This document shows, piece by piece, positions 13,586-20,343 of a stretch of 21,511 bases of DNA. The position numbers were made by a program, and so were the translations under genes. Under the pieces are notes generated by a model that saw only the letters and a list, made by a program, of their open reading frames with translations, ran no database searches and had not been told where the DNA came from. The stretch's first letter is position 1. Each line of letters begins with the position of its first letter. Source of the DNA: Flavobacteriales bacterium (GTDB taxonomy: Bacteria; Bacteroidota; Bacteroidia; Flavobacteriales; BACL11); the NCBI GenBank assembly GCA_002710495.1, contig PAKE01000055.1, positions 1 to 21,511 of the forward strand, in the 5' to 3' direction.

Positions 13586-14902
13586 ATGAGATATGTATAT
13601 ATAGTAACAACATTAATTTTCACTTTCATTTATAGTCATAGTACTGATTATAGTTATGATTTTATAGAAGCTTCTAATTATCGAACATTAGGTGATATAA
13701 ATGAAGATGGAGCTATTAATATTCAAGATGTGGTTTTATTAATTAATTTAATTTTAAGTAATGAACACAATGATTTGGCAGATTTAAATAATGATAATAT
13801 TTCAAATGTTCTTGATGTAGTGCAAATTATAAATGTTATTTTATATGGTCAAGAATATCAAGAATGTTTAGAGTTAGATTATTCTACAGAAGGTATCTTA
13901 ACTAATTTAAGTGAACAGATTTTCAATGATGATGAATCGGTCAATACTTTTAGTATTTACTCTTGGACATCTGATGAATCAGATAGAATATTATCTGGTA
14001 ATGGAATCCCTAATCATGAAGTAGGCACCTTCCCAAATCCAAATTGTCCAAGTGCTATATCTGAACAAAGTATAAATCATACTTTTTCACTTTTTCCTGA
14101 AATAGTCTCTGACAATGGACAAGCAATAGGTGGTCCTGGTGGAGTAATTGCTTATGCTTTAAATAGTGTAAAGTTTGATCCAGGTACTGCTGGAAGATGT
14201 GATGATGATGGAGTTTGTAGCTTAGCTCAAGGTCAAGGGCAATGGAATATAGAAGCACTGGGACATGAAACCTTTGATTTTGGAGACGATATGAATCATG
14301 CACATGTTCAACCCACGGGTCAATATCATTACCATGGTATTCCTGATCTTTTAATAGATTTTTTAAATCAAGGTGAAGATATGACTCTTGTAGGTTGGGC
14401 CTCAGATGGTTTCCCAGTTTATGCTCAATATGGATACTCTGAAGCATGTGATGCATCAAGTGAAATTATATCGCTTCAACCAAGTTGGAAACTTAAAGAT
14501 GAACCTGATGCAGGTCGCCCTGAATTTTTAACTCAATTATCAGGAGGTCCAGGTGGTGGCCAGACTAATCTTGATATTCCAATTTCAATGGGAGCTTTTA
14601 CTCAAGATTTTGAATATATTCAAAATTATGGTGATTTAGATGAGTGTAATGGACGGGTTGGGGTTACACCTGAATTTCCTGATGGCATTTATTATTATAT
14701 GGTTACCAATGAATTTCCATTCTTTTCAAGATGTTTAAAAGGAGATTTTTCATCAAATAATAATGGTGGCACTGGAGGAGGAACTGGAGGAGGTGGTAAT
14801 ATCCCTAGTTGTGATAATGTCCCCCAAGGAATGCCTTGTTGTGGAGATGGTATTTGTGGTGGACCTGAAAATTCCAATAATTGTCCTATTGATTGCAACT
14901 AA
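13586..14902 (+). CDS. secreted YHYH-domain protein with N-terminal dockerin-like module
   Basis: 438 aa. A signal peptide (about 1-17) is followed by a dockerin-like module at about 36-86 (GDINEDGAINIQD and LNNDNISNVLD, the two metal loops). The YHYH domain then spans about 110-385, with GQYHYHGIPD (245-254) and WASDGFPVYA (271-280). A Gly/Thr-rich linker (about 400-413) leads to a Cys-rich end (PCCGDGICGGPENSNNC). YHYH proteins are exported and of unknown biochemical role. The dockerin is at the N-terminus here, whereas the other two in this window are C-terminal. The ATG abuts the promoter-like block of copy 12, leaving nearly no leader. Confidence 0.8.
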   Translation: MRYVYIVTTLIFTFIYSHSTDYSYDFIEASNYRTLGDINEDGAINIQDVVLLINLILSNEHNDLADLNNDNISNVLDVVQIINVILYGQEYQECLELDYSTEGILTNLSEQIFNDDESVNTFSIYSWTSDESDRILSGNGIPNHEVGTFPNPNCPSAISEQSINHTFSLFPEIVSDNGQAIGGPGGVIAYALNSVKFDPGTAGRCDDDGVCSLAQGQGQWNIEALGHETFDFGDDMNHAHVQPTGQYHYHGIPDLLIDFLNQGEDMTLVGWASDGFPVYAQYGYSEACDASSEIISLQPSWKLKDEPDAGRPEFLTQLSGGPGGGQTNLDIPISMGAFTQDFEYIQNYGDLDECNGRVGVTPEFPDGIYYYMVTNEFPFFSRCLKGDFSSNNNGGTGGGTGGGGNIPSCDNVPQGMPCCGDGICGGPENSNNCPIDCN

Positions 14903-15014
14903 CATTGAGATATACCTTAAAATATAATTACTCTGAAATTTCTATACATTCTATTATGAAATCTTCTAATGATTTTAAAATAGTTTCCTGCAATTAACTA
15001 ATGGGTTTTAAGCT

Positions 15015-15572
15015 ATGAAAGCAATTGAAAATATTTTATCAAGAAATTCAATATCTAAGTTAGGTAATCCACATCCTACTTCAGAAGAAATGGATTTAAT
15101 ATATAAAGCAGCTCTCAGAGCTCCAGATCATGCTTGGTTACGACCTTCAGAATTCATAGAAATAACTGGAAGTGGTTTAGATAAACTATCAAATATTTTT
15201 CAGCAATATGCAATTGAAAATATTGAAGATATTAATGAACAAAAAATAACTAAGTACAAAAATGCTCCATATAGAGCTCCCATGATTATAGTTCTTATTT
15301 CAAATATAAAGAAACATAATAGAGTCCCTGATATTGAGCAACTTTTATCTACGGCTGCTGCCGCTCAAAATATTTTACTTGCAATACATGCATTAAATTA
15401 TGGTGCCATTTGGAGAACAGGACTTTTTGCACTGAACGATAAGATTGGAAAGTATTTTAATCTAAATAAAAATCAAAAAATTCTAGGTTATTTATACGTA
15501 GGAAAACCAACAACAAAATTTAAAAAAATACCTGAAATTGATATTGAAAAATATATTACTAGGTGGAAATAA
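15015..15572 (+). CDS. nitroreductase-family protein (YdjA-like)
   Basis: 185 aa, FMN-dependent nitroreductase fold of the short, YdjA-like branch. Typical features are SRNSISKLGNPHPTSEE at the N-terminus, RAPDHAWLRPSEFI (about 35-48, where the family has RAPDH...L-P-x-F), the central AAAAQNILLAIHALNYGAIWRTG, and LGYLYVGKP near the end. The physiological substrate of this branch is unknown. No repeat unit precedes it; the 112-nt gap upstream shows no clear terminator. The next gene starts 9 nt after its stop, which suggests co-transcription. Confidence 0.85.
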   Translation: MKAIENILSRNSISKLGNPHPTSEEMDLIYKAALRAPDHAWLRPSEFIEITGSGLDKLSNIFQQYAIENIEDINEQKITKYKNAPYRAPMIIVLISNIKKHNRVPDIEQLLSTAAAAQNILLAIHALNYGAIWRTGLFALNDKIGKYFNLNKNQKILGYLYVGKPTTKFKKIPEIDIEKYITRWK

Positions 15573-15581
15573 AATTTAATT

Positions 15582-17159
15582 ATGAAAATAGCATTAATAT
15601 TAATTATAAGTTTAAATTCGTTTTTATTTTCAGAAAATCCAATAGATAATTATCTCATAGGAAACAACAGTTTAACTATTATTGGCAATTTTGATGATGG
15701 AATAGAAAAACCTCGAGATTTAGACTTTCATCCAACAATTAATAATCAACTATGGGTTTTGAATCAAGGTGAAGATGTTTATGTTAATAATAGCGAAAAT
15801 ATTTTTAGTATATGTATCCCTGAAAATTCAGAACTTATATTTACAATTTATGACTCGCATGCTGATGGTATTTGCTGTGAAAGTGGCGAAGGATCATATA
15901 TAGTATCTGCATGCGAAAATGTTTATGCATCAGGAGGTGATTTTGAAAATAGTGAGTCTACTTCTTTTAACGTAGGTAGTAATTGCAGTAATTCTTGTTT
16001 ATATGGAGAGTTAGAATTAAATATTACAATAAATACTGATGATTGGGCAAAGGAAACATCCTGGATTTTAACTGGAGTTAATCCCGAAATAGTATATGCC
16101 AGGCGTTTAGAACCTGGAGGAAGTACAGTAATTTTTCAAGACGCTGGATTAAATAGTCAATCTTCAGAGTACAGAAAAGATTCATATTCTCGACATTTTA
16201 TGCATACAGCCAGTTCCTTATCTTTCGATAATCAAGGTTTCTTTGCAAATACTTTGGAATGCCAAGATGCTAATAATAATAGTAATGGTTTTTTTTCAGG
16301 TCCAACTTTATGGGATTCAGATCTTTCTCTCTATGCTGAAGTTAATCAAGATGGTCCTTTGTTGGGAAGCCATTTAGATATGATTCATCAAAGTCCTTAT
16401 TCAATGGGTATCGAATATGCTGGTATTGGAAATGTTTATTGGGTTTTTGATGGATACCATTCATCTGTTGTTAGATATGATTTTGCTACTCCGCATGAAT
16501 TTGGAGGTCATGACCATTCAGATGGAAAAGTTTGGAGGTATGATGAGGTTGATATTAGTAGACAAGAGGGTGTTCCAAGTCATTTGGTTTTAGATGATGC
16601 TTTTGGTTTTTTATATATTGCTGATACTGGTAATCAAAGAATTCTAAAGTTTAATGTTAATTCTGGTAATTATAGCTATGATTTAAGTCCATATGGAGAA
16701 TCTTTGGCAGAATATTATATGATGGAAAATGCTGATTGGGAAGTATATATTAGTCAAGATCTAGAAAAACCCTCTGGAATTGATATTTATAATGATCGTT
16801 TAGTTGTTAGTGATTACGGCTCAGGTAATATTATTATATATGATATTTCAATTGATCCTCCAATTGAATTAGGACGAATTAATACCGGTAATGAAAATAG
16901 TATCATGGGTATTAAAATTGATTCTAATCAAAAAATATGGTATGTTAATTATAATGATAATAACGTTGTTCGTATTGATTACAGTTTAATTAATGGAGAT
17001 ATTAATATTGATGGCAATATTAATGTTGTAGATGTTGTAGCATTGGTAAATTATATTTTAAATACTGAAAGTAGTGAGTTTATGGGCGTTGATATAAATA
17101 ACGATGGAAATATAAATATAACTGATGTTGTTCAGCTTATAAACATTATTTTAAATTAA
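15582..17159 (+). CDS. secreted NHL/beta-propeller-type protein with C-terminal dockerin-like domain
   Basis: 525 aa. A signal peptide covers about 1-17. Residues 30-60 (EKPRDLDFHPTINNQLWVLNQ) and about 330-470 carry NHL-like blades (VLDDAFGFLYIADTGNQRILKF, KPSGIDIYNDRLVVSDYGSGNIIIYD), so a propeller is likely. A Cys-rich insert at about 80-145 (ADGICCESGEGSYIVSAC) interrupts the first blade. Residues about 473-525 are a dockerin-like module (NGDINIDGNINVVD and DINNDGNINITD) with good calcium-loop residues. It is probably a cell-surface or secreted protein; no enzymatic residues are evident. A terminator-like hairpin follows at 17165. Confidence 0.75.
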   Translation: MKIALILIISLNSFLFSENPIDNYLIGNNSLTIIGNFDDGIEKPRDLDFHPTINNQLWVLNQGEDVYVNNSENIFSICIPENSELIFTIYDSHADGICCESGEGSYIVSACENVYASGGDFENSESTSFNVGSNCSNSCLYGELELNITINTDDWAKETSWILTGVNPEIVYARRLEPGGSTVIFQDAGLNSQSSEYRKDSYSRHFMHTASSLSFDNQGFFANTLECQDANNNSNGFFSGPTLWDSDLSLYAEVNQDGPLLGSHLDMIHQSPYSMGIEYAGIGNVYWVFDGYHSSVVRYDFATPHEFGGHDHSDGKVWRYDEVDISRQEGVPSHLVLDDAFGFLYIADTGNQRILKFNVNSGNYSYDLSPYGESLAEYYMMENADWEVYISQDLEKPSGIDIYNDRLVVSDYGSGNIIIYDISIDPPIELGRINTGNENSIMGIKIDSNQKIWYVNYNDNNVVRIDYSLINGDINIDGNINVVDVVALVNYILNTESSEFMGVDINNDGNINITDVVQLINIILN

Positions 17160-17164
17160 TTTAT

Positions 17165-17190
17165 ACTGTCTTCGAATGAACAGTTTTTTT
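17165..17190 (+). terminator. rho-independent terminator after the NHL-type gene
   Basis: ACTGT / ACAGT stem around a loop containing TTCGAA, followed by seven T. It is unrelated in sequence to the array terminators. Confidence 0.55.
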
Positions 17191-17221
17191 CTAAACACAC
17201 TATCAATTTGACTTAAAATTA

Positions 17222-18274
17222 TTATAAAGATTGTTTAGTCTCAATTTGAGTTAAAAAATTTGTTACTTCAGATTTATTATCCTCAAAAATACACCTATTC
17301 TTTTTTGCTTCTAATTGATAGTCATACATCGGATCGTAATAGTTTACTAATAATTCTTTTATCCATTCTTCATGAGTAGTTTTATGCGAATCAACTAGAA
17401 TATTTTGAATTTTCAAACTTATCTTATTATAAAGCATTAGGCCTAAACGTCTTCGTATTTTGACTAGTGATGATTGCAGTGATTTGTTCAAATCTTTTTT
17501 TGATAATCCATTTTTTAGAGGAGTATATACATATTCATTAGCTATGTTTATAATACGTTCTTCTATAGGTCGATTAATTATAATTATTTTAGATTCCTTC
17601 ATTTTTCCATACCACACCTTAGGAAGAATAATTTTTCCTATTCTTTGTGACTCATCCTCAAGAAATAATATGTTACTGGTATGTTTTATATATTCTGAAG
17701 CTAAATTATTTTCAAAATTTATAGGAGTAGGTTGATCTTTAAGTAAAGCTCCAAATGCAGATCCTCTATGCATAGCGTAATGTTCTAAATCAATTGATGA
17801 CTTAAGTTTTTTAAGAATCTTAGTTTTTCCTACACCAGTACGTCCAGCCAGAATTATCCATTTTTTTTGATCACTCTTTACTGAATCAAGAATTTCAATA
17901 GCTGTATTTCTTAGAGCTTTATAACCACCTTCTATAATTGGAACATTTATTCCTTCATCATTAAGCCATGATTTTGCAATTTGTGATCTTTTTCCACCCC
18001 TCATACAGTAGAGATGGGTATTTGGATTTTTATTAATAAATTTTTTCCATAACTGAACTTTAATATTTCGTTCATTCTTAAGTAGATTAAATCCTAGCTT
18101 TTCAGCTTCTCGGGTCCCTGCATTTTTATATTTAATTCCTACTTGAGATCTTTGATCGTTATTTAAAATAGGTATATTAATACTTGAAGGAAAAGCTCCT
18201 TTACTAAATTCAATAGGAGCTCTTAAATCAATTAATGGAATACTATTTTTAATAATGTTTATTTTATCATTCAT
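17222..18274 (-). CDS. selU: tRNA 2-selenouridine synthase
   Basis: 350 aa. An N-terminal rhodanese domain (about 8-125) has LIDLRAPIEF, QVGIKYK and LYCMRGGKRS with catalytic Cys90. The P-loop domain has AGRTGVGKT (143-151). Both parts and their order match SelU/MnmH, which replaces sulfur with selenium at U34 of tRNAs for Lys, Glu and Gln, via a geranylated intermediate. The length is close to the usual ~360 aa. The selenophosphate synthase gene (selD) is not in this window. The gene converges on the NHL-type gene and is divergent from the DUF2061 gene. Confidence 0.92.
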   Translation of the reverse strand: MNDKINIIKNSIPLIDLRAPIEFSKGAFPSSINIPILNNDQRSQVGIKYKNAGTREAEKLGFNLLKNERNIKVQLWKKFINKNPNTHLYCMRGGKRSQIAKSWLNDEGINVPIIEGGYKALRNTAIEILDSVKSDQKKWIILAGRTGVGKTKILKKLKSSIDLEHYAMHRGSAFGALLKDQPTPINFENNLASEYIKHTSNILFLEDESQRIGKIILPKVWYGKMKESKIIIINRPIEERIINIANEYVYTPLKNGLSKKDLNKSLQSSLVKIRRRLGLMLYNKISLKIQNILVDSHKTTHEEWIKELLVNYYDPMYDYQLEAKKNRCIFEDNKSEVTNFLTQIETKQSL

Positions 18275-18414
18275 ATTGCAGTTATTATATAGAATATAAT
18301 ATATAATATTATAAATAGATAACCTTGGTTTAGTATGATATTGTCCGTTGTACCTTTATATATTTTTTTTGATTTTTAGGAAGTATCTTTTTTAGTTTAT
18401 TTTAAATTTTTAAA

Positions 18415-18443
18415 TTGACTTCGATATTTAATATCAATTAAAT
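18415..18443 (+). promoter_or_regulatory. possible promoter with 13-bp palindrome before the DUF2061 gene
   Basis: TTGACT (18415-18420) and TTAAAT (18438-18443) are spaced 17 bp, as for a sigma70-type promoter. The perfect palindrome GATATT-T-AATATC (18423-18435) lies between them, where a repressor would block transcription. In DNA this AT-rich, chance matches are common. Confidence 0.35.
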
Positions 18444-18467
18444 ATGTTTAATAAATAAAAGGCTATA

Positions 18468-18701
18468 ATGACAATAATTAATACTATAAAAACAAAAATG
18501 AGTGACAGTCTATTATTGACAATCATATATACCTTAGGACATTTTATTATTGCAGTTTTATGTGTCACAGTAATAACAGGTGCATCATTAGAACTCGCAA
18601 CTCTTGATGCTTTAATTGAGCCTATAATAAATTCATTTTGGTTCTATGCTCTTCATAAAATGTATACAAATTATAAATTAAGAAAAAAAAATCTTAAATG
18701 A
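18468..18701 (+). CDS. DUF2061-family membrane protein
   Basis: 77 aa with two hydrophobic helices (about 16-40 and 45-65). The pattern SLLLTIIYTLGHFIIAVLCVTVITG ... ATLDALIEPIINSFWFYALHKMY matches DUF2061, a short membrane domain sometimes fused to adenylylsulfate kinase but usually free-standing, function unknown. The basic C-terminal tail (KLRKKNLK) suggests it ends in the cytoplasm. AAAAGG precedes the ATG by 6 nt. It is divergent from selU with a 193-nt gap. Confidence 0.75.
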   Translation: MTIINTIKTKMSDSLLLTIIYTLGHFIIAVLCVTVITGASLELATLDALIEPIINSFWFYALHKMYTNYKLRKKNLK

Positions 18702-18744
18702 TTTTATATCTTATAGCTACAGATCCATATACAACCACTCATAA

Positions 18745-18788
18745 AATTAAAAAGCTGCTCTATAGATTTATTTTATTTTTTAAATTAG
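18745..18788 (+). repeat. possible terminator/promoter remnant of the cassette repeat
   Basis: ATTAAAAAGCTGCTC-TATAGATTTA-TTTTATTTTTTAAATT aligns with the terminator-promoter part of the array unit (ATTAGAAAGCCTC...TATAGAGGC...TTATTTTGTAAATT), with gaps. There is no tRNA part. It lies before the 52-aa gene. Weak on its own. Confidence 0.3.
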
Positions 18789-18827
18789 TAAATAATTAAA
18801 ATTATAATAAATAAAAATTAATATTAG

Positions 18828-18986
18828 ATGCTTTCCAGGTTAATACTATTAAAGAATAAAAAATGTTGTGGAGAAGGTTGTCTTATGTGCCCTTATAAGC
18901 CGAAGCATTTTAAGGATTCAAGAATTATTAGAAAAGAAGTAATAGATCTTTGTAATAAAGAAGAAATTGATATTATAAATAATTAA
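18828..18986 (+). CDS. small DUF5522-like protein with Cys cluster
   Basis: 52 aa. The segment KKCCGEGCLMCPYKP (residues 11-25) matches the CCG-x-GC-x2-CPY core of the short DUF5522-type proteins, in which the cysteines probably bind metal. The family is usually 50-60 aa, so the length fits despite the small size. The rest is basic and helical (FKDSRIIRKEVIDLCNKEEID). The ATG at 18828 is the only one giving a full core with normal spacing; there is no strong ribosome site. It ends 33 nt before the convergent Fur-family gene. Function unknown. Confidence 0.65.
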   Translation: MLSRLILLKNKKCCGEGCLMCPYKPKHFKDSRIIRKEVIDLCNKEEIDIINN

Positions 18987-19019
18987 GTATTTTTTTGGAT
19001 TAAAAAATAATAATAATTG

Positions 19020-19403
19020 CTAAGATAAACAGTTTTTACATTGACCAATTAATAAGTGTTCTGAAGTTTTTATTGTATAATTGGGAATCGATGGAATAAT
19101 TATATCAATTGGAATACACGAAGAGGTCCCGCAGTCTTCACAAAGAAAGTGAGGGTGTGAATTTAATATTTTTTTTGAGTTAGAGTTTTTTCCCCCTTTC
19201 GCATATCTTTTAAGTCCATCTTTACCAACAAAAGAGTGTAAAATACTAGATTTTTCTAATCTTTCTAAAACTCGATATACGGTTGTTTTGTTCATTTTTT
19301 TATTAAACTTATTTATTAATTCAACAATAGATATAGCATCTTTATTGTCATTAAAAGCGCTTAATATTAGTCTAACCGATTTTGTTTTTCTTATTATACT
19401 CAT
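19020..19403 (-). CDS. Fur-family metalloregulator
   Basis: 127 aa. A winged-helix DNA-binding half (about 1-75, with NKTTVYRVLERLEKSSIL as recognition region) is followed by the dimer/metal half: HPHFLCEDCG and a C-terminal GQCKNC give the two Cys-x2-Cys pairs of the structural zinc site. The lack of the long His-rich loop and the short length argue for a Zur- or general Fur-like regulator; the metal cannot be decided. It is divergent from the MerC-domain gene, with an inverted repeat (19411-19425) only 7 bp upstream of its ATG, which suggests control of itself and possibly of the divergent gene. Confidence 0.85.
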   Translation of the reverse strand: MSIIRKTKSVRLILSAFNDNKDAISIVELINKFNKKMNKTTVYRVLERLEKSSILHSFVGKDGLKRYAKGGKNSNSKKILNSHPHFLCEDCGTSSCIPIDIIIPSIPNYTIKTSEHLLIGQCKNCLS

Positions 19404-19410
19404 ATCTTAT

Positions 19411-19425
19411 TGCAATTTAGTTGCA
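19411..19425. promoter_or_regulatory. inverted repeat between the Fur-family and MerC genes
   Basis: TGCAA-TTTAG-TTGCA, a 15-bp palindrome 7 bp upstream of the Fur-family start codon. A half site TGCAA recurs at 19498-19502, nearer the MerC-domain gene. Likely operator of the regulator. Confidence 0.55.
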
Positions 19426-19546
19426 TTTATATAAACATTTATAGTAGTTTTTAAAAGTAGTTTAAAGTCTAATTTAACTAAAGTCATGAATTTTTTATGC
19501 AATTATATCTTAAAATTTATCAAAAACGTGTAAGAGTAATGAACAA

Positions 19547-19954
19547 ATGAATACGAATTTATCATTACAAAAGCCTGATACTATTGGAGCATTGTCTAGT
19601 GGTTTATGTATGATTCATTGCCTTGCTACTCCAATATTTTTTATTGCATCTGCCTGCTCCTCTAGCTGTTGTAGCTCTGCACCATTATGGTGGCAATGGT
19701 TAGACTATTTTTTCTTGGTTGTTTCCTTTATTGCAATAAGATATTCAACCGTATCGACTAATTCTATTTTAGTCAAGATTGGATTATGGTCTAGTTGGAT
19801 TGGATTATTTATTTGCATTATAAATGCAAAATTTGGATGGTTTTATTTATCTCCGAATATAAAATTTATTCCTGCTTTTTCAATTATAGGTTTTCATTTA
19901 TATAATCTTAAATACTGCAAATGTAATAATGACAATTGTTGTGTTGCTAAATAA
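19547..19954 (+). CDS. MerC-domain membrane protein
   Basis: 135 aa with four hydrophobic segments (about 14-33, 47-64, 74-92, 104-118). GLCMIHCLATPIF near the N-terminus carries the Cys-x3-His-Cys motif of the MerC domain. A cluster ASACSSSCCSS follows, and the C-terminus ends with YCKCNNDNCC, so metal binding is likely. MerC takes up mercuric ions in mer operons. Stand-alone MerC-domain proteins next to Fur-family regulators, as here, are more likely tied to zinc or other metal homeostasis. No merA or merR is present. The 3' end overlaps the SDR gene fragment tail to tail. Confidence 0.8.
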   Translation: MNTNLSLQKPDTIGALSSGLCMIHCLATPIFFIASACSSSCCSSAPLWWQWLDYFFLVVSFIAIRYSTVSTNSILVKIGLWSSWIGLFICIINAKFGWFYLSPNIKFIPAFSIIGFHLYNLKYCKCNNDNCCVAK

Positions 19955-20210
19955 GTTTATTTATCGATTCAGCTGTATCTAAAATTGTTTTTTTAATGTG
20001 GATAGGTTCCCAATTAAAAGTATTCATTGTTGAGCTAACGTCTGCATTATAAGTTTTTCCTATAACTCCTCGCATACTTCTAGCTTCTCTATCAAAGTTA
20101 CCTAAAAATTTTAATAAAAAGTTTGGAGCTTGGATAGTACTTACTTTGTTATAACCATTAGATTTTAATATTTGAGCTAATTCTTGAAATTTATATTCCA
20201 AAAATACCAA
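19947..20210 (-). pseudogene. 3' fragment of an SDR reductase gene (paralogue of 717-1733)
   Basis: The translated 87 aa match the C-terminal quarter of the SDR protein encoded at 717-1733 (from KFQELAQILKSNGYNKV on), with about ten differences in nearly 80 residues. DNA similarity runs from about 19970 to 20196 and then stops abruptly; the first five residues (MVFLE) come from unrelated sequence. Rossmann motif and catalytic Tyr-Lys are missing, so it cannot be an active reductase. Divergence is too high for a recent copying event within this stretch, so the two genes were probably paralogues or acquired separately. The end overlaps the MerC-domain gene by 8 bp. Confidence 0.8.
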
Positions 20211-20300
20211 AATTTATAGGTTATAATATTTTAGAATCTATTAATAATAATTAACTTAAAGTTTATTTAATAAAAATCTCTTGATTTATTATTTATTTAT

Positions 20301-20343
20301 GAAACTCCCTTTTATAGATTCCTTTTTATTTGTAGATTAAAAT
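20301..20343 (+). repeat. cassette repeat remnant, copy 13 (terminator and promoter part only)
   Basis: GAAACTCCCTTTTATAGATTCCTTTTTATT-TGTAGATTAAAAT aligns base for base with the terminator-promoter part of the unit (GAAAGCCTCTTTTATAGAGGC...TATTTTGTAGATTATAAT) and runs into the ATG at 20344. The hairpin is destroyed and no tRNA part is left. Confidence 0.6.

Noticed and set aside
14055..14459. 134-aa reading frame on the minus strand
   Set aside because: Antisense to the YHYH domain gene with biased His/Leu composition and no family features.
14903..15014. A further repeat unit between the YHYH and nitroreductase genes
   Set aside because: Only TTTCCTGCAATT resembles the unit; there is no hairpin and no TTTTGTARATT block.
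19547..19954. Mercury-resistance operon
   Set aside because: Only a MerC-domain protein is present; no MerA, MerP, MerT or MerR, and the regulator next to it is of the Fur family.
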